DNA from: Thioalkalivibrio sulfidiphilus
GTDB taxonomy: Bacteria > Pseudomonadota > Gammaproteobacteria > Ectothiorhodospirales > Ectothiorhodospiraceae
NCBI RefSeq assembly: GCF_000377945.1
Contig: NZ_KB898925.1
Span: forward strand, 50,175 to 114,174
Length of the DNA stretch: 64,000 nt
Direction: 5' to 3'
Under the pieces are notes generated by a model. It was not told the origin of the DNA. It saw nothing but the letters and a program-made list of their open reading frames with translations, and did no database searches. This document shows positions 42,166 to 50,685 of this stretch, in pieces (the first letter of the stretch is position 1; each line of letters starts with the position of its first letter). The position numbers were made by a program, and so were the translations under genes.

Positions 42166-43239
42166 CCCGGAGAAGTCCGGACACAGGGAAGGCAAGGCCT
42201 CGTCGCTGACCGGCCAGGTCTCGGGGGGCTCGCGCAACAGGCGCGCTGCCACCCTCAGCCAGTGCTCACGGGCAGGGGCGATCAGGCGCTTGAGTTCCTC
42301 CAGCGCACCGCCCTTCACCCATCCCTCGTAAACCTCACGCAACTGGGGAAACAGCAGCGCACGCATGCCGCCCAGATTGGCGAAATAAAAATGCAGCGCA
42401 CCCTCAGGTGCGTCATCCAGCAATGCGGGCAAGGTGGCAAGACAATCGGCCAGGTGATCCCGCACGGCACGCATCACCCGCTCGGCCCGGCTTCCGGCCA
42501 CCGTCATCACCCGCTCCTGCCACTCGGGTCCCAGCAGGCGTCCGGCCATCACCTCGCCCACCTCGTGCCACACCGCGGACTCCACCTCGGCGTCCACCAT
42601 GCGCTCCAGGCTTTCGTCATTGCCCGGATCATGACCATAGGCCCGCAAAGCCCGTCCCAGAGAATCATCGGCAGGCGCGCCACGCATCTGCCAGGCCTCG
42701 ATCATCTCGAACACCATGCGGCGTATGGATTCCCGGCGCACGAAGATGCGCTCGCCCCGGGACATGGCCGGCGGTGAGGAAAGATCCCGCGCCATCTCCT
42801 GGCCCACCACATAGATACGGTAGCCCTCGTAATCCTCAAGCTTGATCAGACTGCCCAGGAAGAACAGCGGGCGCGCGCCGCGACCATAACCTGCGCCATA
42901 GACCAGTCCGTGGGGACTGAGATGCTGATTGACCGCCTCGTGATCGAAGGGATCAAAGCGGCGCTCACCCAGGGTCAGGGCGTCCAGGTCCTGTGCCTCC
43001 AGCCCTTCCCAGCGCTGTTCCCGGGCCACCACCCAGTCGCCCACCTCGCGGCGGTCCAGGGCCATGGAATACGGCAGGCCCCGCTCCCATCGGTAGAACT
43101 CGCGCATCTTGAGCAGATAGGTGCAGAGGGTATCGTTGCCCGCATAGCGCGCATCGGCGATGTCGCAGTTGCGCTGTACGGTCTCGCGCAGGTCGCGCCA
43201 TTGCGGCGCTGATGCCTGGGTGGTGTTCAGATCACTCAT
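42151..43239 (-). CDS. Conserved sulfur-oxidiser protein, DsrS candidate (Sfum_1244-like)
   Basis: The 362-aa soluble protein (~41 kDa) opens with WRDLRETVQRNCDIADARYA and has a long helical C-terminal half; no catalytic motif stands out. A. vinosum DsrS is a soluble protein of about this mass located next to dsrR. The size, place just beyond dsrR and the N-terminal block resembling Sfum_1244-type proteins make it a candidate, but it is on the opposite strand and separated by the PKHD gene. Its last codons lie in a repeat arm. Without an alignment the DsrS identity is unproven. Confidence 0.5.
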   Translation of the reverse strand: MSDLNTTQASAPQWRDLRETVQRNCDIADARYAGNDTLCTYLLKMREFYRWERGLPYSMALDRREVGDWVVAREQRWEGLEAQDLDALTLGERRFDPFDHEAVNQHLSPHGLVYGAGYGRGARPLFFLGSLIKLEDYEGYRIYVVGQEMARDLSSPPAMSRGERIFVRRESIRRMVFEMIEAWQMRGAPADDSLGRALRAYGHDPGNDESLERMVDAEVESAVWHEVGEVMAGRLLGPEWQERVMTVAGSRAERVMRAVRDHLADCLATLPALLDDAPEGALHFYFANLGGMRALLFPQLREVYEGWVKGGALEELKRLIAPAREHWLRVAARLLREPPETWPVSDEALPSLCPDFSGRRLG

Positions 43240-43389
43240 CGCGGCTCACACCCTGATGATGGCTCGATGACGATCCCATTGTCCCCCAGAAAACCGTCGA
43301 AGAAAACGTTATCCGCAGCAGGGTCAAGCCCACCCCGTAGGAGCGACGACCCCGTCGCGAACCAGCGTGATCAAGGGTGCAAACCATTT

Positions 43390-43458
43390 CTCTCACGGAG
43401 ACACGGCGTCACAGGGGTAAATGTCTCGTTTCTCCGTGCCCCCGTGTCTCCGTGAGAG
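43390..43458. repeat. Long intergenic hairpin, family H
   Basis: CTCTCACGGAGACACGGCG (left, 43390-43411) pairs with CCCCGTGTCTCCGTGAGAG (right, 43433-43458). It shares units with 42056-42133. Confidence 0.87.
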
Positions 43459-43491
43459 AACACGCTTTGCAAAGCCATGGCGCATGCGGGC

Positions 43492-43518
43492 AAAAAAAAC
43501 CCCGGCCAAGGCCGGGGT
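43492..43518 (-). terminator. Rho-independent terminator of the gene at 43546
   Basis: The stem CCCCGGCC/GGCCGGGG (43500-43517) with a 2-base spacer is followed, on the minus strand, by a run of eight T (A at 43492-43499). Confidence 0.9.
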
Positions 43519-43545
43519 CCAATGGGCCGGTATGCGCCCGATCAA

Positions 43546-44487
43546 TCAGAAACGCTGGACCTCGCCACCTGCTGCCTTGGTCAGGGCCTCGCCGATGGCA
43601 TTGGGAGAACGGCGCAGGCGCATGAAGCTGTTGGCGCCCATCATCCTCAGGTCAGGGAAATGCACCGCCATGCGGAAGCGCATGTGCAAGGCCTCCACGT
43701 CGCCGCCGATCACCAGGATCTCGTAAGGCAGGTAGGCAGTGGACTTGATGCCCTGGAAATCCACCACGGACATCTGGTGGGCATCATCCATGTGTATGCT
43801 GGCGCCACCCCGGGCCTGGCTCATGGAGACGCCGAACACCGTCATCTGGGTGCCGGGGATATCCAGGCGGTAGACCTTGGACACACCACCGGCATTGGTT
43901 GCCAGGCCGCGCTCCACCGCAGCCACCGCATCGGCGTGGCTGCGGTAGCTGGCCAGGCGATAGGGGTCGGTGAAGTATTCCATGCCGAAGGTGTAGTTGT
44001 AGCGCTGCAGCTGATCCGGCGGCAGGCCTTCCTCGGAACCGAAGAACTCACGCTGGCCCAGGGCGCCCGCCAGACGGGCGGAGACCTGGAACAGTTCGCC
44101 ATTGAGCCGGTAAGCGTGGCGCAGATACAGCGGATTCACATAGGCCACCTGGGTGTTGCCGCTCACCTCGGTGAGTGACACCCGCAGCGGCGCGATGTAA
44201 CCGCCCCGCTCGCTGGCTGCGGCCACCTGCAGCAGTTCGTCGCTGGTGACGATCAGGATATGGGCACCGTCGTAGGGTTGATGCTCACCCACGATGCGGA
44301 AACCCTGCCCTTCCAGGGCAGTGCGGGTATTGTCCAGATGCGCCGAGATGGGTCCCTCATAGACCCCGCCCAGCACGAAGGGCTTGAGGTTCTCGCCATC
44401 CTGGGCATGAACAAGGGAGAAGGACAGCAACATCCAGACACAGGCGGCCCGGATGAGCCAGGAAAACGGAATACGGGAATGCTTCAT
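43546..44487 (-). CDS. Periplasmic protein, DUF302-like
   Basis: The 313-aa protein has a clear signal peptide (residues ~1-29, cleavage after SLVHAQ). The mature part, with repeated segments such as TRTALEGQGFRIVGEH and ILIVTSDELLQVAA, fits the DUF302 fold (small alpha/beta, sometimes metal or organic ligand binding). It lies upstream-adjacent to the fadL-like gene on the same strand but across a terminator. Function unknown. Confidence 0.7.
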   Translation of the reverse strand: MKHSRIPFSWLIRAACVWMLLSFSLVHAQDGENLKPFVLGGVYEGPISAHLDNTRTALEGQGFRIVGEHQPYDGAHILIVTSDELLQVAAASERGGYIAPLRVSLTEVSGNTQVAYVNPLYLRHAYRLNGELFQVSARLAGALGQREFFGSEEGLPPDQLQRYNYTFGMEYFTDPYRLASYRSHADAVAAVERGLATNAGGVSKVYRLDIPGTQMTVFGVSMSQARGGASIHMDDAHQMSVVDFQGIKSTAYLPYEILVIGGDVEALHMRFRMAVHFPDLRMMGANSFMRLRRSPNAIGEALTKAAGGEVQRF

Positions 44488-44560
44488 GATTCAGACACCT
44501 CGCGGGTCATGCGGTCGGGATACCGGCAGGCGCCCCCTCTGAAGTTGCGACTGCCGGACC

Positions 44561-44593
44561 AAACGAAACAACGGGGCCACGCGGGCCCCGTTG
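44561..44593 (-). terminator. Terminator after the first fadL-like gene
   Basis: CAACGGGGCC (44569-44578) and GGCCCCGTTG (44584-44593) form a perfect 10-bp stem; the minus-strand continuation is moderately T-rich (TTTCGTTT). Confidence 0.75.
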
Positions 44594-44604
44594 CTGCGAC
44601 GTGC

Positions 44605-45939
44605 CTAGAACTTCCAGGCGTAGCTCAGTTCCAGATCGAACTGATACATCTCGATTTCAATGGTCTGAGCCGGATCAAGCGGGTTGGGGCCGCTCACCTT
44701 CTTGGTCGGCGCATACATGGCCGCGAAGTTCAGCTCGTTGTTGGGCCCCATCTGGCGTGTGAAGCCAGCCGTCAGGTGATGCTCGATAACCGCAGGAGCC
44801 AGGATGTTGAACAGCACTTCGGAGTCACGGATAGGCTGCTTACCGTAGCTGTAGCCAAGACGCCAGGTCATGTCTGGGCTGGTCTGCCACTGATAACCGA
44901 TCTTGGCGATGGTCATGTCCTTCCAGCCGAAGCCGGCACCACCATCATCACCCAGTTGTGCCTGCATCAGATTAGGCATCAGCGGGTTAGCGATAGACTT
45001 AACGTCGCTATACCAGATGTGCTGGATATCGAACAACAGGGTCGAAGTCGGGGACACATCCCAAGCCAGACCGACAGTCATGTTGGCCGGAATATCGAAG
45101 TCGCCCTGTTCGGCGAATAGGCCTTTGTACTTGTCAAATTCTTCGGCAAAGATCTTGGATTGGTAGGAGGCGCCCAGACGTACACCAGGCGCGACCTCAC
45201 CCTGAACGCCAAGACGGACACCGAATCCCCAGGAGCTGTCATAACCACGGTCGGACAAATTAGTAAAATCACTACTGTTAGGGGCAAAAGTGCCAAGTCC
45301 AGTAGCCTTAAACCGCTGGTAGGCAATAATGGGAGTCACACCCCAGGAAGCGGTGTCGTTGAACTTGCGAGCATAGGTCGGAGCGATAAACAGCTGCATC
45401 AGATCCACGCCGGCGGTGCCGCCACCATAGGTACCTTCCGGACTGACGAACGCATCTGGGCCACCCATCGACGCAGGGAAGAAGAAGGTGGCGTTTCCAC
45501 CCTTATACTCGGTGTTCATGCCACCGTTGCCATAGATTGAGATGCCGATGCTGCTCCGGTCATCCAGCATCTTGTTCCAGCCGAAATGAGGAACCAAGAA
45601 ATAGTTGTTATCGCTACTGATAGACTGAGGCCCAATACTAAAGGAACAGTTCGGTCCATCACAAAACTCACTCGGCCCACCCGTAGTGGTGTACTTTCGA
45701 TGCGGCGAGAACAAGGCAGCACCCAGATCGATCCGATCACCGACATTCACCATGCCTGCCGGGTTGGTGGCGGCCGCCAGAGAATCCTGAGACAAGGCCA
45801 CGCCCGCACCCGCCAGACCCTTGCTGGTGGTGCCGTAGCCGTGAGAGAAGTAACCGTTGGTGGCGTTGGCCACCCCTGCAACGCCCAGCCCGGCGGCAAC
45901 GGCAAACAAGACAGTCGACTGTCTGACAACCTTACGCAT
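44605..45939 (-). CDS. FadL/OmpP1-family outer membrane transporter (copy 1)
   Basis: The 444-aa protein has a signal peptide ending ...GVANA and the FadL hatch-type N-terminus (TNGYFSHGYGTTSKGLAGAGVA), followed by a 14-strand beta barrel ending in an aromatic residue (LSYAWKF). FadL proteins let hydrophobic compounds cross the outer membrane. In a sulfur oxidiser, organosulfur compounds or other hydrophobic substrates are possible, but this is inference. AGGAGGA lies before the ATG. An AT-rich upstream region suggests its own promoter. Confidence 0.88.
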   Translation of the reverse strand: MRKVVRQSTVLFAVAAGLGVAGVANATNGYFSHGYGTTSKGLAGAGVALSQDSLAAATNPAGMVNVGDRIDLGAALFSPHRKYTTTGGPSEFCDGPNCSFSIGPQSISSDNNYFLVPHFGWNKMLDDRSSIGISIYGNGGMNTEYKGGNATFFFPASMGGPDAFVSPEGTYGGGTAGVDLMQLFIAPTYARKFNDTASWGVTPIIAYQRFKATGLGTFAPNSSDFTNLSDRGYDSSWGFGVRLGVQGEVAPGVRLGASYQSKIFAEEFDKYKGLFAEQGDFDIPANMTVGLAWDVSPTSTLLFDIQHIWYSDVKSIANPLMPNLMQAQLGDDGGAGFGWKDMTIAKIGYQWQTSPDMTWRLGYSYGKQPIRDSEVLFNILAPAVIEHHLTAGFTRQMGPNNELNFAAMYAPTKKVSGPNPLDPAQTIEIEMYQFDLELSYAWKF

Positions 45940-45956
45940 GAAATCCTCCTCCGATC

Positions 45957-45973
45957 ACACGCTTAATGCGTGT
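45957..45973. promoter_or_regulatory. Palindrome in the fadL copy 1 leader
   Basis: ACACGCTTAATGCGTGT is a near-perfect 17-base palindrome (ACACGC/GCGTGT) lying just upstream of the AGGAGGA ribosome-binding site of the fadL copy 1 gene. It could be an operator or a small leader hairpin that hinders ribosome access. Confidence 0.4.
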
Positions 45974-46086
45974 CTTATTGATTAAGTGAGACAGGTGCAC
46001 AACCCAGCCTTTGTTGTTGTTTTTATGGCCGAGAGTGAGCATCGGAGAATTCGTTCCCAGGGTCCAAACATAAAAATTAATATACG

Positions 46087-46116
46087 ATCAGTAATATGTA
46101 TGTTAGCTATACTGAT
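46087..46116. promoter_or_regulatory. Inverted repeat in AT-rich promoter region of fadL copy 1
   Basis: ATCAGTA (46087-46093) and TACTGAT (46110-46116) are exact 7-base arms with a 16-base AT-rich spacer, about 150-180 bases upstream of the fadL copy 1 start. The size fits a dimeric regulator site; the regulator is unknown. Confidence 0.35.
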
Positions 46117-46689
46117 TATTAATATTTTCTAATCTCCAAATTTTCAGGATCTCTCACTGATCGTTGACGAAGCGCGAAGTCTGGCGAGACTGCCCCAAGT
46201 TCACGTCCTTGAATCGCAGAATCACGGTTTGCTTGCCTCCATTTCTCAACATTAATGCGCTGACGCATTGGCATCTTCCGGGCTTTTCCTGTGTCACAAG
46301 CCAGGGCGCAACAACGCGGATCGCCACGCCAGCCCCCTGGGGATTGGCGTTCAGGTCTCCTTGAACACCCGATGATGCAATCTTTTGTGACTGTTTCAGT
46401 CAACGGCAGCCAGATTTGCACTAACCGACGGGGCCGCGTCCTTGGCTCACATCAGATAACCGAAGCGGCAAAGTCACTGAGCGGCGACCCCGCCGCGAAC
46501 ATGCCCCAGCGTGGATTTCATGCGCTGCCAGTGTCGAACGACGCTGCCTTTAACTGATTCACCGAGACGCGATGAGCGCAGTGACAACGCCGCATGCAAG
46601 CCATTGCAGGCTCCGCCTTCCACCTTTCGGCGCAAGCGGATAACCGGGATCAGGGCTGTTCGGCCCGGGGTCGGGCCTCCTACGGAGCC

Positions 46690-46720
46690 CAAAAGAAAGC
46701 CCCGCCGAGGGGCGGGGCTT
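46690..46720 (-). terminator. Rho-independent terminator after the second fadL-like gene
   Basis: AAGCCCCGCC/GGCGGGGCTT (46697-46720) forms a strong stem, followed on the minus strand by TTCTTTTGGG. Confidence 0.85.
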
Positions 46721-46757
46721 GAGTGGCCATCCCTGGCCGCAAGACATGCTCCTGGGA

Positions 46758-48032
46758 TCAGAAGCGATAGCCCAGGTTCACACCGAAGGACTGCTCTGAC
46801 AGGGAGATCTTGCTGCCGGGCAGCAAGGGATCGTCACCGGGCGCCTGGAAGGTCTTCTCGGGCACGTACATGTAGTGGAAGGCCAGTTCCCAGTTGCCGT
46901 CCATGTTATAGCCGGCACCCAGTGTGTAGTGGGTCTCCACCACGGCCGGCAGGATCAGGTTGCGGCTGACGTCCTCGTTGCCGATGGGGGACTTGCCGTA
47001 GTTGAAACCGGCCCGCAGGTTGAGGCGGTTGTTCACGGCCCAGTCCACGCCCAGGGCGTAGACGGTCTGGTCGTCCCAGCCCGGATCCATGGGCACGGAG
47101 ATTCCGCCGGGACCGGTCACGGCCAGCTTGTCCATGGTGTCGGACCAGTTGATCCACTTCACGTCAGCGGAGACGGTCACGGCCGGTATGGCGCGGTAGG
47201 CAAGACCCAGGGCAAGCTGCTGGGGAAAATCCAGGCCCAGCTTGTAGGTGCCGGCGGGCAGACCCTGATAAACGCCGGAGCCATCAGTTTCACCAATATC
47301 GCCCTGGGCCAGGTTGTACTCGTGATCCCCGAACACCTGCTTGCTCTTGTAGGCGGCGCCCAGGGTGAGCCGGTCGTTCACATCGAACAGCAGGCCGAAG
47401 GACGCCCCAATGCCAAAGGCACTGGAAGAGCGTGACAGGTCAAAATTGTTCACCACATCACCCTGGTCATCGATGAAGCGCTGCTTGAACGCCACGGACT
47501 GGTAATTGATGTTGAGCGAGGCGCCGAGGGTCAGGCGATCGTCCACCTGCCAGGCCAGGGTCGGGGCCATCTGCCACAGCATGACGTTGCTGTAACCGTC
47601 GAATGACAGATCGGGCATGACCTCGGTTTGCGCGTAGTCCACACCCATACCCGATGTGCCGTACATGCCGCCGCCGAACCACAGGTCATCGCGCCCGTTT
47701 ACCGGCGCGGTCCAGCCGATGGCCGGGATCCCGTACAGATCCACGGAGCTCTTGCCGGTCTCGCCGCCCGTGGCGGTGAAATCCACAGAGCGCTCCGGCA
47801 TGAAGGCCTCCATGGAGAAGTCCGCGCGCTTGCCGATGCGTGCCATGCCAGCGGGGTTGGTGATGGCGGTCATGGCGGAGCCGGGATTGGCGGTCACCGC
47901 GCCACCGAGGCTCTTCTGGTAGGCACCGATACCGATGAGCTGGTAGCCGTTGGTGGCCTGGGCGACGCCCGTGGCGGCGAGGCCGGAGGCCAGGCAGATG
48001 AAGACGCCGGAGCGCCGGATGGACTGATACAT
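46758..48032 (-). CDS. FadL/OmpP1-family outer membrane transporter (copy 2)
   Basis: The 424-aa paralogue has a signal peptide (cleavage after ATGVAQA), the hatch segment TNGYQLIGIGAYQKSLGG and a barrel ending in LGYRF, the usual C-terminal aromatic. It is only distantly similar to copy 1. I chose the ATG at 48032 with GGAGG 7 bases upstream; an in-frame ATG 9 codons earlier lacks a signal. It lies upstream of copy 1 but has its own terminator, so the copies are separate transcripts. Confidence 0.88.
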   Translation of the reverse strand: MYQSIRRSGVFICLASGLAATGVAQATNGYQLIGIGAYQKSLGGAVTANPGSAMTAITNPAGMARIGKRADFSMEAFMPERSVDFTATGGETGKSSVDLYGIPAIGWTAPVNGRDDLWFGGGMYGTSGMGVDYAQTEVMPDLSFDGYSNVMLWQMAPTLAWQVDDRLTLGASLNINYQSVAFKQRFIDDQGDVVNNFDLSRSSSAFGIGASFGLLFDVNDRLTLGAAYKSKQVFGDHEYNLAQGDIGETDGSGVYQGLPAGTYKLGLDFPQQLALGLAYRAIPAVTVSADVKWINWSDTMDKLAVTGPGGISVPMDPGWDDQTVYALGVDWAVNNRLNLRAGFNYGKSPIGNEDVSRNLILPAVVETHYTLGAGYNMDGNWELAFHYMYVPEKTFQAPGDDPLLPGSKISLSEQSFGVNLGYRF

Positions 48033-48226
48033 TGCATTCCTCCACTGAGATTGGGGCATGGCCCCGGTTGATCATCTTATGTTGATCGGGTTGTTGTTAT
48101 GGTTATCCTGGTGCTTCAAGCGAGTGTCCGAAGGAACACACGCGGGCCTGCACCTGGTCTCACAGAGACCGGGCAGTCGGATTCATTGAGGGAACGGCTG
48201 TGCAGGCCTGACTACAGCCACCCGAC

Positions 48227-48258
48227 ACAGAAAACCCCGCTCACGCGGGGTTTTCTGT
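48227..48258. terminator. Strong bidirectional terminator at the end of the shdr-lip cluster
   Basis: ACAGAAAACCCCGC (48227-48240) and GCGGGGTTTTCTGT (48245-48258) form a perfect 14-bp stem with a TCAC loop and A/T runs on each side. It ends the leftward cluster after lipS1. Confidence 0.93.
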
Positions 48259-48281
48259 TTGGCAGCAGATCGAAAACCGAC

Positions 48282-49433
48282 TCAGTTGTCGGCGTCGTGA
48301 TCGAAGGTGCCCACCTTCTCGCCGTCCATCTGGCGGCGCACGAACTCCACGTCCTTGCCGTTGAGCGCAAACGGGAAGCTCAGGATGTCCGTGGGGCTGG
48401 AATCGCCGTAGGGGCGGTTGCAGGCGGAGACCTCCTCGTCGGACTTGCCGGGGCAACCGGAGGTCTGGAAGGGCTTGCCGGAGCTGATCAGGTCGTTCAG
48501 TTCCTTCTCGTCCAGACCGAAGTCGACCACCTGACCCTGCTCGTTGAACTTCATGTCATCGATACGGCCACCGGCATAGTCGATGATGAAGCGGGCCAGC
48601 TGCACGCGGCGCCACTGGTCGCGGGGCACGGGGTTCCAGTCTTCCATCAGGGAACCCTGCTCCGGGAAGAAGGCGAACATGTGGTTGTGACCGCCCATGT
48701 CGCGGATCTTCTGGCAGACGGCCAGGATCTCCTGCTCGGTCTCGCCCATGCCGCAGATCAGGTGCGCGCCGAACTTCTCGGGGCCGAAGATCTCGGCGGC
48801 CCACTCGATGGCCTGCCAGTACTTGTCCCAGCGGTGCGGGCTGTCCACGGTCTTGCCGCGGGTGCGCTCGAAGATCTCGGGGGTGACCGCATCCAGGGCC
48901 ACGGTGAAGATGTCCGCGCCCTTGTCGCGCAGGTTCTTCAGGTCCTCGTAGCTCATGGTGGTGGGGTTGGAGAGGATGGACACGGGGATGTGCGGGACTT
49001 CCTTCACCCACTTCTCCAGCAGCACCACGGTGTCGTGGTCGGAGTTGGGGTGGGTGATCATGGAGATGCACATGCGCTCGAACTGGCCCTTGTCGGCGTT
49101 GTTCTTCACGCGCTCGATGACGTCGTCGTAGCGGGCGGTGGGCCAGTCCACGCGGATGAAGTTGCGGTCCGCGTAGTCGCGGGCCTCTTCACGGTGACGG
49201 GCGAGACCGCAGTAGCTGCAGTTGGCACGGCAGCCTTCCGGGTAGGTCACCAGCAGGTTCAGGCAGTGGGTGCAGGCGGTGCGGTGCATGGTGCCGGGCA
49301 CCAGGCCCAGGGTGATGGCCGCGGCGGTGGACATCTGCACGTAGTCCGGGGAACGCATCTCCGGGGTCTTGATGTGATAGTCGGGCCGGTAGAATGTCAC
49401 CGGAGAGACCATGGACTCGGCACTGGCACTCAT
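48282..49433 (-). CDS. lipS1: Radical SAM protein LipS1 (sulfur insertion for LbpA lipoylation)
   Basis: LipS1 and LipS2 together insert sulfur into octanoyl-LbpA in the sLpl-LipS1/S2 lipoate pathway. The 383-aa protein has the radical SAM motif CX3CX2C in GCRANCSYCGLA, another cysteine pair just before it (TACTHCLNLL) and C-terminal cysteines (SGCPGKSDEEVSACNRP) that could bind the auxiliary cluster. GGAGG lies before the ATG at 49433. Which of the two radical SAM genes is S1 and which S2 is assigned by gene order and is less certain than the pair itself. Confidence 0.85.
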   Translation of the reverse strand: MSASAESMVSPVTFYRPDYHIKTPEMRSPDYVQMSTAAAITLGLVPGTMHRTACTHCLNLLVTYPEGCRANCSYCGLARHREEARDYADRNFIRVDWPTARYDDVIERVKNNADKGQFERMCISMITHPNSDHDTVVLLEKWVKEVPHIPVSILSNPTTMSYEDLKNLRDKGADIFTVALDAVTPEIFERTRGKTVDSPHRWDKYWQAIEWAAEIFGPEKFGAHLICGMGETEQEILAVCQKIRDMGGHNHMFAFFPEQGSLMEDWNPVPRDQWRRVQLARFIIDYAGGRIDDMKFNEQGQVVDFGLDEKELNDLISSGKPFQTSGCPGKSDEEVSACNRPYGDSSPTDILSFPFALNGKDVEFVRRQMDGEKVGTFDHDADN

Positions 49434-49465
49434 AAGAACCTCCAGGAAAGATCAGATACACGTTT

Positions 49466-49517
49466 CAAGAGGCAAGATACAAGTTAAAACCCCGACCCGC
49501 TTGTATCCTGCCGCCTG
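49466..49517. repeat. Decayed family A hairpin between lipT and lipS1
   Basis: CAAGAGGCAAGATACAAG (49466-49483) pairs at about 15 of 18 positions with CTTGTATCCTGCCGCCTG (49500-49517). The units match the family A elements flanking ilvC. It is the only such element within the shdr-lip cluster. Confidence 0.7.
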
Positions 49518-49589
49518 ACTCTCGCCGCGCCGGCACACAGCCGCCAACGCGAACCAAACCCTCGAACGCCGCCCCGCTGGGTCTCGAGG

Positions 49590-50684
49590 CTATTGAACCG
49601 CAGCGCTCTCGAAATATTCATTGAATGCGATCCAGCCCTTGCGCTGGGTGGCGTCCTCGTTGGCCGCCCGGGTGCGCCAGACCTGCGCCAGCTCATGGCG
49701 GCGCTCCACGGCGCGGCTCACGGCGGTCTCGAACTGGTCGCGCACGTCTTCCTCGTAGTCCTCGAAGGCGTCCTCGTCGCCTTCGAGCCAGGCCGCGGCG
49801 GCCTTGCCGGCCAGCTCGCCGGAGACCACGCCGGCGGCGATGCCGGCGCCGGTGATGGGATGGGTCAGACCCGCCGCATCACCCACGAACAGCACGTCGC
49901 CCACCACCAGGTGTTCTCGCAGACCACCGACCGGAATGGCCCCGCCGGTGCGGTAGAGGATCTCCTCGCCCAGCAGGCCCGCCTCCACCAGCTGGCGGTG
50001 CAGACGATCCAGGGGTTCCTTCAGGTTGTCCTCCCAGCGCCGGTCGGCACCCAGGCCCAGGTTGGCCAGTTCGCCCTTGGGGAACAGCCAGGCGTAACCG
50101 CCGGGATAGTCGTCGGACAGCCAGATATCCGTGTCCGCGTAGGGCTTGAGCAGGGGCACGGTGTACTGGCGGGTCTGCACCACTTCCAGGGGTGTGAGGC
50201 CCAGCTGCGCGGCCACCGGGGAATGGGGGCCGTCGGCGGCGATCAGCACCTTGTAGCGCAGCTTCACCTCGGCGTCCTCGCGGCGCACGGTGGCGATGTG
50301 GGCGTCGGCGTCCAGGGCCACCAGGGGCGAGCGGGTCCAGAGCTCGGCGCCCAGGCGCTCGGCCTCCCGTGCGATGGCCCGGTCGAACTCGGCCCGGTTG
50401 ATCATGAGCCCGGGAAACTCGGATTCATGCACCGTGCCCGAGGGCAGGATGCTCTTCATGCCGGTGATGCGCTGCAGCAGCACCTTCTCGGCCTTGGCAT
50501 AGCCGCCCATGGGGGTGGGGATGAACTCGGCGCACTGCACCGGCTCACCCAGCACCTTGTTGCGCTCCACGGCCAGCACGCTCAGTCCGGCCGCGGCGGC
50601 GGTGCGGGCGGCGCTGGCGCCACCGGGGCCCAGGCCCACCACCAGCACGTCCACGGACTTGATGCTGTCCACCCCGGCGTTCAT
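49590..50684 (-). CDS. lipT: FAD-dependent geranylgeranyl-reductase-family protein (LipT)
   Basis: The 364-aa flavoprotein has the N-terminal Rossmann motif VVGLGPGGASAARTA, followed by VLAADGPHS-like VLIAADGPHSPVAAQLG and the conserved FVGDAAGLTHPITGAGIA segment of the GGR family. In shdr clusters this gene is called lipT and is thought to support the lipoate-synthesis radical SAM pair, probably as electron donor; this role comes from context. I chose the ATG at 50684, one base after the sLpl stop. Confidence 0.83.
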   Translation of the reverse strand: MNAGVDSIKSVDVLVVGLGPGGASAARTAAAAGLSVLAVERNKVLGEPVQCAEFIPTPMGGYAKAEKVLLQRITGMKSILPSGTVHESEFPGLMINRAEFDRAIAREAERLGAELWTRSPLVALDADAHIATVRREDAEVKLRYKVLIAADGPHSPVAAQLGLTPLEVVQTRQYTVPLLKPYADTDIWLSDDYPGGYAWLFPKGELANLGLGADRRWEDNLKEPLDRLHRQLVEAGLLGEEILYRTGGAIPVGGLREHLVVGDVLFVGDAAGLTHPITGAGIAAGVVSGELAGKAAAAWLEGDEDAFEDYEEDVRDQFETAVSRAVERRHELAQVWRTRAANEDATQRKGWIAFNEYFESAAVQ

Positions 50685-50685
50685 C

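Larger units (their letters stand above)
43240..43545. other. Intergenic region with half-repeat, family H hairpin and terminator
   Basis: The 306-base gap holds the promoter region of the gene ending at 42151 (none convincing seen), a GTAGGAGCGACGACCCCGTC half-repeat (43337-43363) whose core recurs at 46479-46500, the family H hairpin (43390-43458) and a rho-independent terminator (43492-43518). Confidence 0.6.
45940..46757. other. 818-base intergenic region between the two fadL-like genes
   Basis: From the left: the 5' leader of fadL copy 1 with a palindrome (45957-45973), a strongly AT-rich stretch (~46060-46140) likely to hold its minus-strand promoter, an inverted repeat (46087-46116), then about 350 bases in which I find no convincing gene, a half-repeat (46479-46500), and a terminator (46690-46720) serving copy 2. 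Confidence 0.6.

Noticed and set aside
46119..46421. 100-codon minus-strand frame in the gap between the fadL genes
   Set aside because: No ribosome-binding site, atypical composition, and no resemblance to a known protein.
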